Assembly: GCA_905221605.1 (NCBI GenBank)
Contig: CAJNDS010000680.1
Location: 809,704-873,703 of the forward strand
Source: Symbiodinium natans
Taxonomy: Eukaryota; Sar; Dinophyceae; Suessiales; Symbiodiniaceae
Reading direction: 5' to 3'
DNA length: 64,000 nt
A program made the position numbers and the translations under genes. The notes under the pieces were generated by a model, which searched no databases, had not been told where the DNA came from, and worked only from the letters and a program-made list of their open reading frames with translations. Positions 13,536-32,454 of this stretch are shown here, piece by piece (within the stretch, counting starts at the first letter, position 1; every line of letters starts with the position of its first letter).

Positions 13536-14382
13536 GGTTTGTCTCAGGGTTTGGGGGGGCTTTTGATCTTAGATTGGAATCTTGGCATCCAGTTGGAGAA
13601 TCTGCCAGAATACTGATCATGACCTGTCCACAATCGCAACGAAGACTAGGGACTAGTGCATGCAGACAGGGCACGCTGGCGCAACTCAAGCTGATGCCAC
13701 TGCTTAAGGAAGATGAGCAGGAGAAGCACGTGATAGGTTTAGTGATCGTTGTCATCGTCCCGAATACTTGCGGCACTTTGATACTTCTCGGGATGCGGAT
13801 GATGATAGCAATCAAAACATGTTCAAGTGATGTGATTTGTTTGTGTAAGGAGCTTCCAGAATCCCCGTCGTCGAGGAGTATGCTGCTTGGCAGGAGGACG
13901 AGGCCGAGGCATCCCGAAGCTGTCGTGATCAGTGCTCCGCCATGACTCCTCCGAAATTCTTGGAACAGCAATTCCCGAAATGAGCTGGAGAAGTTTGATT
14001 GAAAGATTACATGAACACTTTCTTTCTGGATTAGGAGAGATTCGAGTGCTGCAAGGAACGTTCTTGAAGCACTCTAGTCAGATGCTGTTGCGCCTTTGGT
14101 GTTGTTCGTCCTGCAGCCAAGGGCTTGCCCGATTTCACGTGTTCTTGCGCGATTCATCAAGAGAAGACGAATTCTCAAGCATCCTTGCAAGATGACAACG
14201 GGCGTACTGTAATTTTCGTATAGCGTATGTAGAGAGGGGTTTTAAATTTAAACAGGCATTTTCGAGTGGCACATTCCGCAATGATTACTTCGGGATTCGG
14301 TTGCTACATGCTTCTCACCCAAGGAATCCCAAAAGGAGATCATAGGGGTTGGTTCTCATACCAGGGCTGCTAGGGCTTGCAG

Positions 14383-22650
<8,268 letters not shown>

Positions 22651-23214
22651 GCCTTACTTGAACCAAGGTGGCAACGCCTCAACATTCCACTGGGCATCGA
22701 GTCCCTGCTGAAGGAAGAGGCCGAGGCATCAACAATCAGCGAATCTGCTTTCATGCGAGCTCATCACATTCGGTCGTTGGTCTCTGTACAGTACAGTGTG
22801 TCGTTGTCAATCCTGGTCCTTCGTATGAAGTTTGAGATGAAGCCTGGATCAGGGCACCATAGTTCAGACCCTCCATCTCGGCCAATCGCACTACGGCTCC
22901 GTCAGAGCCCGCTCCGTCCCGGTTTTGTAGAGATCGTAGAGAAAGGCAGGAAGGCTCACAGACATAGGGTCCTCCCGCCCCCATCTCCACCGTCTCCGGT
23001 CTGCGTTCACACCAACCAGCAACTCACGAACATCAGCCGATGATGCCGTTGTTCTTCGCCGAATACCGTTTGAAAGCCTGTTCCCACAGGCAGCAAATTA
23101 AGGAAGTGACGTTTCGATGTAAACTAGCACAGTTTAGGCCCAGGTCTTGGCTTCCCCTCCGCCTCCTTTGCCCCCTCCCTCCACTGCCCCCGACTCACGT
23201 TGGGGACGGAGACA

Positions 23215-23323
23215 GCGAGAGAGAGAGAGAGAGAGCGAAAGAGAGGAAGGAAGGAAGGAAGGAAGGAAGGAAGGAAGGAAGGAAGGAAGGAAGGAAGGAA
23301 GGAAGGAAGGAAGGAAGGAAGGA
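23215..23323. repeat. (GA)n and (GGAA)n microsatellite
   Basis: GA dinucleotides for about 20 bp, then about 20 copies of GGAA. Both strands are open through it (Lys-Glu-Gly-Arg or Phe-Leu-Pro-Ser repeats), which is a composition effect. Confidence 0.97.
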
Positions 23324-23838
23324 AGAACGAGAGTTTCGGGCGAAGCGGTTGCAGAGTGTCACTTTTCGTCCAAAAACGAAGGGCGCACCACTGCTCGAGG
23401 ACATGCCTCCAGGCCCCCATGAAAGAAAGAGAGAAAGCGAGAAAGAATGCAGAGAAAAAGAAAAAAGAAAAGAAGAGAGAGAGAGAGAGAGACAGAGCGA
23501 GCGGTCCGAACCGAGCAGCGGGCCGTCGTGGCCGGGGTCCCTCTCAGAAGGCCTCTCCGCTAGGTAGAAGAAGGAGGAGAGCGGTCCATGACGGAAAGCC
23601 AGGTTCTACAATATACATACTATATATACCTATGTACAGATATGTATATATGAATGTATGTACACATATATGTATCTATATATATGTATATATATATTCG
23701 TTTTTAACATGTTGATGCAACATTTGCTCAGGCGGCCCTTGCGTCTTCCACAGGCCGACTGGAAGTTTGATCTGTTGCTCTCTCTCTCTCTCTCTGGCGG
23801 TTCTTGGCTGCGACAGGGCTCTTTGACGTCGGGGATTT

Positions 23839-23908
23839 TAGGAGTTTTAGGGTTTAGGGTTCAGGGTTTATTTAGCGTTTTACGGCTTTAGGGTTTAGGG
23901 TTTAGGTT
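23839..23908. repeat. Interstitial telomere-like words
   Basis: Degenerate GGGTTTAGGGTT units in the plant/dinoflagellate TTTAGGG telomere style, broken by short spacers. Similar single or double words occur near 2240, 2497, 7238 (reverse orientation), 9533 and 14880. Confidence 0.7.
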
Positions 23909-24283
23909 AGGAGAGGCCCAGGAGACAGCGGTCAAAACTGGTTGGTTCGAAGTGTCCCGGCGTGCACTTGGCCAGACTTGCCAGCAGTCCTTGCTCCGAG
24001 GTGAAGAGTCTGCACCGCTGGTACTGCGCCAAGGGGATTCGTGTCCCAACATCCCGAAAGGTGGTCTTACGCTCTGTTTGCGCAGTGGCCTGGGCCATCG
24101 TTCAGAACCCATAATGACTTGAGTTCCTTTCCCCCTATTCTCCCTCCCCCCACTTCCTCATTCTCCAGGAGTTTACCCGACATCGCGCGCTTTGCGTTCG
24201 AAAGCGTCTGAAAGCATCCGAAACGAAAGCATTCGCGTGCATTCGTGAGGGGCTCGTCTCAAGCTGTAGCTGCGGCTTCGTAT

Positions 24284-24833
24284 GCCTCAAAAGTGCTGAC
24301 AGTCGCAAGGATGGGGAAGGTTGTCAGGTGCGTCTCAGATGCGCCATCCTCGTAACTGTCGTAACTGTAGTCACTTTGTGACTATGGTTGCCTCAAAAGT
24401 GCAAAACACCCACGAAAATGAGGCACATGGGTTGCGCCATCCTCGTAACTGTCGTTAGTTTTGGAGCCTCGTTTCTAGTTTGCGGTTGACCAGTGCTGAC
24501 AGTGGTGAGGATGGGGCAAGTGGGGTGCGCAGTCCTCGTAGGTGTCGTGACTTTTGAAGCCTCCACCCAATGAAAGCTATTTCGCTGGATCAGTGGAGCC
24601 ATCATGAGCGGTGCGGGTGCATGAAGGAAGAAACCTGATAGGAGCCAAGAACCCGGATGCAGGCACGTGCCACGCACGACGAACATAGCCGACGCGATGC
24701 TTCGCGCCTCATCCTCATCACTTTCTCGCTTTTCAAATGCTAACAACGTACAAGCCTCCCAAAGTGACGACAGTTACAAGGATGGCGCGCCCCGCATGCA
24801 TCGTCCTCGTGGCTGTCTGCACTTTTGAGACGC
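24284..24833. repeat. Four MITE-like hairpin elements
   Basis: Four related imperfect palindromes of 70-100 bp lie at about 24284-24380, 24390-24470, 24493-24563 and 24753-24833. Their common termini are GCCTCAAAAGTG and its complement (ACTTTTGA.GC), with internal arms GACAGT..CAAGGATG and CATCCTCG..ACTGTC. Each folds on itself, and they lie in the same orientation-independent form. No coding capacity. They resemble miniature inverted-repeat elements, but no autonomous partner was seen. Confidence 0.65.
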
Positions 24834-26150
24834 AAACAAGAAACGAGCCTGGCCCCTCAAGTTCTGACTGTGCGGGTGAGTCCTTCTCGTACCTGTAAGC
24901 GCCTGGCTCAAGCAGGAAGCGATCAGTTTTGACAGCAAGGGAAGGTGCGACCTGCTGCAAGTGGCAGGCTTCCACCAATGTACAAGTGCTCAGTAAATCC
25001 ACCATAAGGACTAGGTCGGACTGAGCTGCAAGCATATGTTGGCACGCTGGCAACTGTTATGGCTCCCGTGGCCTACCCAGGCGCAGGAGCAGTGACCGTG
25101 GAAGACAAGTGAATTTGAGTGCATTGTGCGGAGGGGCTGGGTTTTCGTTTTGGCATGCGCTGTTTGTCCCCACCCTTCAAGGGCCCCCTGGAAATGACCC
25201 GGAAATGACCTGGCGTTGAGCAGCAGACCCGGGAACGGGTGCAAAAAAGCCCCTCCGTGTGCAAGTTTGGGGTTCGATTCTTCTAAGGAGGCCACCCCCT
25301 CCATAGGGTGGAGCCACAGGACTTAAACTAATTTCCCACCTGCCCCAAATGTTTGCGTCCCGCACCACGCAAAGGGCATCACGACGGGGGAAGGGGGGGG
25401 AGGGGCTGCAACACACGGCACAACGACCACGCAGACTTACATACCCATGTACGATGCCTTGAGAGGGCGGACCAAGAGGGCCAGAACAGGAGGACGGGAT
25501 GCAACACAAACCCGTTGGGGTTTCATTCTGCTCTCAATGGGCAGGCACAAGGGCGGAAGAGGGGCCACACGCGCACCGTCGGAAAGAAATTAAACTGTTC
25601 AGAGGGGAAACCGAGTTTTGTGTATCATCTGAGATGCCATGGACTGCAGCAGCCTCTGCTCGCATGGATCCGTAATGTTGCGGTTGATTAGCCCCCACAC
25701 CCCCAAATCTGGAACCCTCTAGCCGCCCGAGCCCCCCAAACAAATCTGATAGGGGGGCAGAACCTGAGCTGAAGCCAATGCCCTCAAGCCATCTTAAGCC
25801 CTGAGACCTTTACGGCCAAAAGGAGAGAAGCTGTCCCTTCCGGGGGGCAGGACTCTGCGTGTCCTCGAGGGAGGGGCGGGTGGAAGGGGGAAGGCAACTG
25901 GCATGCCGAATCAAACTGCGTTTTGTTTCTCCCCGGTCGCTGTGTGGGTCCTCAACTGGGAAGAGGGGAAAGAGACCCGCTTGTCTCCAAGAGGTCCTCT
26001 ACAACACATGCAAACGCGAGCCCAAAAAAAACCTGTGGGGCAAGAACCCGAGTACTAAGGGAAGGAGGGGTAGAAAGCCCTAACATGCTCAATAGATACA
26101 AACGAGACCAAAGCAGCGGCAACAAGAAACGAGCTCCAATGCTGGATGTC
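24834..26150. other. No gene recognised
   Basis: Mixed-frame sequence with short G tracts (near 25387 and 25752). Open frames up to about 117 codons occur on both strands, but none shows a recognisable domain or frame-consistent splice sites. Confidence 0.5.
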
Positions 26151-26156
26151 ATGCAG

Positions 26157-26542
26157 GACCCGAGCTGCTGGGATGGGGAGTTCACAGCAGCGATTTGCTG
26201 TGACCTCCAGTTCGGTCCAACAGGCCGATGGCAGCAAGGGCAGCAAGGTTCTTCTTCTGCAGTGTGGACATCATGAGCATCCCGAAGCCTGCGAACATCT
26301 GAGAACCGAGCTGTTGCCAGGCAACGAAGGGTGCTGGGATGCCGAGTACACCTTTGCACGCTGCTGCGGAGAGCCACAGCATGCGGAGGCGCCAGAGATG
26401 CACTGATGCACCCCCCTCCCCACTCCCCACTCCTTGTCTATTCTTCGCATTCTTTCCTTAGTGCTCTCCTCGCATTCCGTTCAGGAGGACTGTCGGCACT
26501 CGAAGACCTTCGACTCCGAGTCTTGCTGCGACCTTCTGAAAG
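26157..26542 (+). CDS. Cysteine-motif (CW..[FY]T...CC) gene, three exons
   Basis: Three exons join in frame: 26157-26223 (SCWDGEFTAAICCDLQFGPT),26330-26388 (GCWDAEYTFARCCGEPQHAE) and 26485-26542 (DCRHSKTFDSESCCDLLK). The intervening introns begin GC after AG and all acceptors are AG|G. Each exon carries one Cys-aromatic unit ending in a Cys-Cys pair; spacing is identical in the first two and one residue longer in the third. A likely continuation at about 26638-26730 (LLDGRALLHSETRW) and at about 26800 (SFEHCCDTKLP) keeps the motif. The family is not one I can name. Such short Cys-pair units suggest a secreted or lumenal protein, but no signal peptide is visible because the first exon was not found. 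Confidence 0.6.
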
Positions 26543-27431
26543 GTCGTCGCGGTGACGAGGTGTTCCGCCGTTTTGCCGAGTCATCCTCAGCCACATCAGC
26601 CACATCAGCCCCACTTTCTTGCTCACATTGCCAGGCTTGTTGGACGGGCGTGCCTTGCTGCACTCAGAGACACGCTGGCACCATGACTTGCTTCCAAGCT
26701 GTGCCTCACCGTTGCCTGGAAACAGTTGCGAGAGCTTTAGCTTTAGCTTCCCCCCCCCCTCCCCTCCTCAAGAAACGCGCCATAGCCTTAGCCCAAACTG
26801 CCAAGACCAACAGCTTCGAGCACTGCTGTGACACCAAGCTTCCTCGAGAGATGGAAGCCGAGCCGATCCTCAGCGCCTCGGAGCCACAGGGAGACACTGG
26901 AACACCACCCGCCTCAGATGCAAGATGTAGGCAGAGTCAGAGGCTGCACCCAATATGGGTTCCCATCTTTGCTTTCTTTGCTAGTGTTGACGTTAGCCAA
27001 AATCCGCAGGCCCTCCAAGACGCACTCGGAGGATATAAATGTAGAGTCAGTAGAGCAGTTGGCAAGAGGATGGATTTCATTTGGTTAAGGTACTATTGCT
27101 TTGGGCCGTAGCAACACCGTCTTCGAGCCAATGAACGCAGCTACTGCCCTCCTCGGCCACTTTGTGCCATCCCCTCTTTTGCACAAAGTAATTCGAAGAA
27201 TCAGGGAGAGGGCGCTTCACTTGGGATGAGACCTAGGCTCGGCGACAGCTGCCCACCGGCCTGCAGCAGAACCTGACGTGGAATCTGATGCCGGAGTGCC
27301 TGCACAGGCGCCTCCCCAGGCGATGCCATGTGGTTTCAAGGGATTTCAGGGCACCATGGTTTTGGTGCTGGCAGCCTGTGGTGCAAGACTATGTGGTCGC
27401 GACCGGCCCATATTGTCCCAGCACATCATAG

Positions 27432-27865
27432 TTGCAGCTAGATGACTGCAGAGTCCTTGTTGCAGCCCAAGTTTCAATACAGAGTCTCATGCAAGATGTG
27501 GAAGCTCAGGCGGAGGCCTCTTTCCCCAAACAACTGGGGGAATTTTCCCACTTGGCAGAGGCTGTGCTGGGTTGCCATGGCTTATTCAAGTTGTCGAGAG
27601 GTGGAATAGTAGCGGTACCATGGCTGTGCTATTACCGTGCGGTGCGAGTGTCTCGGAGTGTCTTTTCTTCGCGGAGGAACTTTCAATCCAACGGCTGCAG
27701 AGTCTTCCGCCAGCATCGCTGGGCTTTCTCACCTTAGTCGGAGTCCAAGATCCATGTGCATGTACGATGCAAATCAATCCCAGCAAGTCAAGTGGGCGTG
27801 GTCTCGTTGACTCTAGGCAGTGGTGCTCGCCGTCTCTGCCGTGGTATTGCTGCTTTTGCGTGTGA
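27432..27865 (+). CDS. Unidentified coding candidate
   Basis: Two overlapping frames look protein-like: an acidic, Gln/Glu-containing segment at about 27465-27590 (QSLMQDVEAQAEASFPKQLG) and, in another frame at about 27630-27760, ECLFFAEELSIQRLQSLPPA. They may be neighbouring exons. No domain is recognised and no clear junction could be fixed. Confidence 0.3.
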
Positions 27866-28096
27866 AGGCCCGCTACAACCTCTGTCTTGAAGATGTTCGG
27901 CTTTCTCTGGTTAAGCTTGTCAGGCCTTCTTGATGGGCTTCGGCGCACGTCCGGAGCCGCCTTCGACTACCACGACCACAAACGGAGCATCTCACGGCCG
28001 CCAAGCCACAGTGGCCAACGGCTCGCGTCGCAGGCGTTGAGAGCCTTGTGAGAGGCGCTGTGGAGCTGCCATCTCAGCTGAGTTTCGGCCGAAGCC

Positions 28097-28549
28097 TTGA
28101 AGGGAGAAATGGAAGGCTCTTGCAGAGCTGCGAAGGAATCAAAGGAGCCTCAGGGTCTCCACACCGGACAAATCCGGACCAAGGCTGCTGAAGTCAGCTG
28201 CGCCAATCCACAAGTCGGTTGGCTGGGACATGTCCTCGAGAGAGCGCGCTGCTCTGTTGATTGGGACTCAAAGCAAAATGCGAGCTCCGTTGCTTGTGGG
28301 GAGCTCCGCTGCTTGCGGGGAGTCTGTATCCAAGCGTGCTTTGTAGCTTCCCCCACTCCATTGGCTGCATTGTGCTGCGTTGATTCCCGCGTCCTTGAGG
28401 CCTCTGAGGCCTCAGCCAAGACCGCCCCCGAGCGCCTTGAGAGGTGCGAACCCGATTGCCGGCCAAAATCCGAAGTGCTGGCTTCTTTGCCCCCAAACAC
28501 TGCAACACTTCCCGTAACCACCACGAATCTGCACCATAGCACAGGTTAG
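28097..28549 (+). CDS. Unidentified open frame
   Basis: A 150-codon open stretch with mixed composition (EGSCRAAKESKEPQGLHTG near the start). The opposite strand is also open for 130 codons, which weakens the case. No homology recognised. Confidence 0.2.
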   Translation: MKGEMEGSCRAAKESKEPQGLHTGQIRTKAAEVSCANPQVGWLGHVLERARCSVDWDSKQNASSVACGELRCLRGVCIQACFVASPTPLAALCCVDSRVLEASEASAKTAPERLERCEPDCRPKSEVLASLPPNTATLPVTTTNLHHSTG

Positions 28550-28581
28550 TCGACGAAGTGCAGCTGGAGGAGGAACACTCC

Positions 28582-29040
28582 TCACGGCACAGTTGCAGCT
28601 TTGACGGTCCACCCGTTTATCAAAATCCCAACCAGTCCCCGACCATCTGAAAGGAGTTGGTCAGCGAATCCGGGCTCTACCGACGCGGCGCAGGCCGAGT
28701 AAAGATGGAGGCCGGGGTCATATGCTGTAGTAGGTTCTTGCAGGCAGAGAAATGCAGCGAACTCTCCATGCTGTGACAGGCGAGCCGGGAAAGTGATGGG
28801 AGGCGGTGGGGGCACTCGGAACTCAGTGTACTCGTAGACAACTGCCACTACTTGCAACTCACAGCTTAAACTCACGGGGTGTCCTGTGATCTGTGATGCC
28901 TTGCGGCGTTCTGCGTTGCAGTGTGAATTGCGTCCTTGTGCTGCAGCTCCGCTCAGCGAGCCGAGCCTGGGATGCTTGGTGACATGGACCCCGCGACATG
29001 TAACACGAGTGCCTTCGGTAGGTGTTCTACGAACGTCCAC
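28582..29040 (-). CDS. Unidentified open frame, minus strand
   Basis: Open for about 150 codons while all three plus frames are closed several times. The C-terminal half (EFRVPPPPPITFPARLSQHG, then FADQLLSDGRGLVGILING) has a globular-protein look. No family recognised and no splice evidence. Confidence 0.3.
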   Translation of the reverse strand: MDVRRTPTEGTRVTCRGVHVTKHPRLGSLSGAAAQGRNSHCNAERRKASQITGHPVSLSCELQVVAVVYEYTEFRVPPPPPITFPARLSQHGEFAAFLCLQEPTTAYDPGLHLYSACAASVEPGFADQLLSDGRGLVGILINGWTVKAATVP

Positions 29041-29078
29041 ACGAGTCTAGGATGTAGAGGTGACCTTGTCTGGATTAG

Positions 29079-29200
29079 CTTACCTTGAGGAGCTGACCCC
29101 GCCACACAACCTCCCAGAGCTGTGGCGCGAGCTTCTAGAGGCCCCGGTCAGGGAGAGGGATGGCTCTGTGCTTTTGCTGAACGTCACATTCGGCACAAAG
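29079..29200 (+). CDS. Unidentified exon
   Basis: Forty codons of protein-like sequence (YLEELTPPHNLPELWRELLE, then ERDGSVLLLNVTFGTK) between an AG acceptor and an AAG end. Other frames are poorer. It probably belongs to a split gene whose neighbouring exons I could not find. Confidence 0.4.
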
Positions 29201-29692
29201 ACACTATACCAAAGATGATGTTTTCGGACACGGGCCGAAGATCCCATGAAAATGGAGAGTTGCCCTTGATTCAACATAGTACCTGGTGCGACATCCCAAA
29301 CAATACAGAGGGAAGCCTTCTTAGGCCCTGAAATTCAGCTGCGCTTTTGGCCAAGGTGCTATGTAACCCTGAACACTTGACGCTTATATATATAGAAAGT
29401 ACAGCCCCAAAGTTTGTGCAGTGACAGGATTCGAGGCTTTCCACATCTATTGACGATTCGACGATTCCAGCCTTCTGTTCGGGAGAAGTGCAGTATGGCG
29501 CTCTGTTTCGGCAGGACACGCTGCCACCTGACAAAAGGGAGCTGCTTCAGGCTGGTGGCTGAGTGTGTTTCTTTGCCGCTTGAGACCAGCTTGCATTATG
29601 CAGATGCAGAGGCTTCTTGGGATCGTGCTGCGAGTGATAGCGAGCGACTCTTGAATGCAACTAGCGGCATTTGTTGCCAGCAGTTTGTGCTT

Positions 29693-30355
29693 GGTTGTCC
29701 TAGACGGGAAGAAGTACGATTTGTTGCCACCTCTGTGTGCTTGGTTGTCCTAGACCGGAAGAAGTGCGATTTGTTGCCCCCACTTTGTGCTTGGCCGTCC
29801 TAGGCGGGAAGAAGTACGATTTCTTGCCACCAGTTTGTGCTTGATTGTCACAGATGGGAAGAAGTACGATGTGTTGCCACTAGTTTGTCTTTAGTGGTCA
29901 CAGATGGGAAGAAGCATGATTTGTTGCCACCAGTCTGTTTTGTCAAAGATAGTACGGAGTACTGTTTGTTGCCCCAGTTGTGCTTGGTTGTCCTCATCGG
30001 GAAGAAGTACGATTCGTTGCCACCAGTTTGTGCTTCATTGTCACAGATGGGAAGAAGTACGATTTGTTGCCACCAGTTTGTGCTTGGTTGTCACAGATGG
30101 GAAGAAGCATGCTTTGTTGCCACCCGTGTGTGCTTGGTTGTCACAGATGGGAAGAAGTACGATTCGTTGCCACCAGTTTGTGCTTCATTGTCACAGATGG
30201 GAAGAAGTACGAAGTATGGTTTGTTGCCACCAGTCTGTGCTTGATTGTCACAGATGGGAAGAAGTACGATGTGTTGCCACCAGTCTGTGCTTGATTGTCA
30301 AAGATGGTAAGAAGTACGAGTTGTTGCCACCAGATTGTGCTTGGTTGTCACAGAT
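29693..30355. repeat. 50-bp minisatellite (about 13 copies)
   Basis: Period 50 bp, seen as GGGAAGAAGTACGA recurring at about 29708, 29758, 29808, 29858, 29908, 30000, 30050, 30100, 30150, 30200, 30257 and 30308. The consensus runs TTTGTTGCCACCAGTTTGTG then CTTGGTTGTCACAGATGG. Because 50 is not a multiple of three, one frame cycles through three peptides per 150 bp, and long open frames result. One copy near 29945 is shortened and altered. Confidence 0.95.
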
Positions 30356-30476
30356 GGCGTGCCTCGAGTCACGTTCTGCGTCAGATAGAACGCTAAGCTG
30401 CCCAGGATACATGCTGTTCTTGGAGTGCTCCGGGAGATAGCAGTGAACGATTCCTTCTTCGCATGTATTCATGCTT

Positions 30477-30538
30477 GTTTTTGTGTTGGTGTGTGTTGGT
30501 GCGTGTTGGTGTGTGGGTGTGTGTGTGTGTGTGCGCGT
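30477..30538. repeat. GTGT-rich microsatellite
   Basis: Degenerate GTGTGTTGGTGC-type repeats leading into alternating GT. No gene. Confidence 0.85.
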
Positions 30539-30856
30539 CTGTTGCTCGAGCAATCCGATGGATGTGAAGAACGCCGACCAAATGAGCTAGGCTTGATGGA
30601 GTCGAGTTGAGCGGTTCAGATGACATGCTTGGAAGGCTTCTGCCCAAATTAAATAGAGCCGGCTGGACGTACATGCGCGAAAGATTTTGCATTTCCAGCC
30701 CTGCCAAGCACAGCCCCACAGGATCTCAACGACGCAGGTAGAATGGCAAAGACAGCCCCCCCCCCCCACCCCCCCCCTTCGCCGAACCATGAAACTGCTA
30801 GAAATCAGCCACTGAGCAGCTACTTGATCTTGCTGTTGTCCCTGGTGTAGCAAGCA

Positions 30857-31203
30857 GGTACAGCAGCTACCTGCGCAAGCAGGAAGTCTCTGAGGAAGAC
30901 AAAGCTGAGACCAGGCCCCTCTGTCGGCCCCCAGAAAAAGTCCCCCCTGATGATGATGATAATCATTATTAAAATTGTGGTTATAATTATTTTATATTAT
31001 CATTATTATTGTTATTACGATGATTCCTCTTATTTGGAATACGATGATTCCTATTATTACTATAACTATGATTCCTATTATTATTATGATTATTATGAAT
31101 ATTATTGACCCCGCCTTGCAAAGCCTGGTACCGGAGGAAGCAGCTGGAGCCACTTCTGAAGCAGTATGGGCTCCATGAGGCTCAGGAGCAGTGGGCCCAA
31201 TGA
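30857..31203 (+). CDS. Possible C-terminal exons of an unidentified gene
   Basis: A charged segment at about 30857-30910 (SSYLRKQEVSEEDKAE) and a terminal one at 31124-31203 (WYRRKQLEPLLKQYGLHEAQ, then a TGA stop). The two are separated by an AT-rich trinucleotide repeat that would be an intron. The peptides are basic/acidic and helical in character. Joining them is a guess. Confidence 0.3.
30950..31110. repeat. ATT/ATG-rich degenerate trinucleotide repeat
   Basis: About 160 bp of GATGATGATAATCATTATT-like sequence, the most AT-rich stretch in an otherwise GC-balanced window. Contains GATTCCTATTATTA-type longer repeats. Confidence 0.9.
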
Positions 31204-31239
31204 GCTCGACATCTCTGCTTCAACTTGGGCTGTGGGTTG

Positions 31240-31566
31240 TGGGTTTAGGGTTTTAGGGTTTTAGGGTTTTAAGGTTTTAGGGTTTTAGGGTTTTAGGGTT
31301 TTAGGGTTTTAGGGTTTTAGGGTTTTAGGGTTTTAGGGTTTTAGGGTTTTAGGGTTTTAGGGTTTTAGGGTTTTAGGGTTTTAGGGTTTTAGGGTTCAGG
31401 GTTTCAGGGTTTCAGGGTTTCAGGGTTTCAGGGTTTCAGGGTTTCAGGGTTTCAGGGTTTCAGGGTTTCAGGGTTTCAGGGTTTCAGGGTTTCAGGGTTT
31501 CAGGGTTTCAGGGTTTCAGGGTTTCAGGGTTTCAGGGTTTCAGGGTTTCAGGGTTTCAGGGTTTCA
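31240..31566. repeat. Double telomere-like array: TTTTAGGG then TTTCAGGG
   Basis: About 19 copies of the octamer TTTTAGGG (31240-31394) switch abruptly to about 21 copies of TTTCAGGG (31395-31566). Copies inside each block are almost perfect, with one AAGG variant at 31271. TTTTAGGG is the Chlamydomonas-type telomere octamer; TTTCAGGG is a one-base variant not known to me as a telomere. Flanks are not telomeric, so this is interstitial. Confidence 0.95.
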
Positions 31567-31569
31567 AGA

Positions 31570-32450
31570 TGTCTTTAAGTCCGGACCGCAACATTGGCAC
31601 ATTGAGGTCAGACTCCCCAGGGTCCGCCATCTGGCATGGCGCTTGGAATGTCTGGGCAGTTTGAGAGCGATAGCTTGGGGAAGTACGTTGGAGCATCATT
31701 ATACCGATTACAGCTGAGCATGCTCCCTCCTGAGGTTTATGCTGGTTGCCCTGGTGATGGTTATTGCTGCCGTGGTACGCCCCCAGCGTACACCTCCCTC
31801 CAGTTGCCGACTGCCCTGAGCCTTGTTGCAGATATGGTACTCCTACGCGCACGCTGAGACCGAGATAGAAGCTCAGTCCTTGTGAGTGGCAGCGAAATTC
31901 CCGAGAAAGCACAGCAGCCAACGACCATGCTGCCCTACTCTATGCATCAGCCCGCAGAAGATGCATGTTCTGCACTCACTCGCACTGTAGGGTCATTCGA
32001 TGGATTTCACCGGACTGCGTGTGGCAAACCTGAAACTCATAGCGGGAAGACATGGAATTTCTTGGCAAGTGCAACAAAGACTAAGCCACTAAGCTGTCTT
32101 GAGAGGGAGCATGGAAGCTGCAAGCCGCGGCAGGGGCTAACACGGCCCGGGCCGCCCAGAGTTAATGTTCGCCCATAGCACGTATTCGTGCTATGAAGTA
32201 CCCATGTGAAAGTCGCTGCAATGTGCGCGTGGTGTGCGTGTGGAGGGTCGCGTAGTGACCTGCAGCTGACATTGTGTCGTCGCAAGTGCCGGGCCCAACA
32301 CAGTGACAACTTGGTATCATGTGCCCACATGCAATCGGCATGGAAGATTTTGTCGTGAGAAATCGCCAAGCTTTGCATTTCTCGGACGTCACTTCAAGTT
32401 GCGAAAGCAACCCAAGAATTTGTAGGGTTTGTCTCGCTATGTGCATGACC
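31570..32450. other. No gene recognised upstream of the FKBP gene
   Basis: Open frames on both strands up to about 120 codons without recognisable domains. The last few hundred bases should contain the promoter and trans-splice acceptor of the FKBP gene, but no motif stands out. Confidence 0.4.
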
Positions 32451-32454
32451 CTCG

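Larger units (their letters stand above)
22700..24280. other. Repeat-rich gap, no gene recognised
   Basis: Holds a short GA run and (GGAA)n at about 23215-23323, an A/G-rich purine tract at 23430-23500, an alternating TATATG segment at about 23610-23700, (CT)n at 23778-23797 and telomere-like GGTTTAGGG words at 23840-23908. Open frames here follow the repeats. A frame at 22753-23043 is not recognisable as a protein. Confidence 0.7.

Noticed and set aside
24903-24916. TGGCTCAAG, the end of the dinoflagellate spliced leader
   Set aside because: Only nine bases match and the upstream CCATTTT part is absent; expected by chance in 64 kb.
25269-25282. GGTTCGATTCT resembling a tRNA B box
   Set aside because: No A box at the right distance, no acceptor stem and no cloverleaf.
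29693-30355. Direct repeats considered as a CRISPR array
   Set aside because: Units are contiguous 50-bp copies with no unique spacers; a eukaryotic minisatellite.
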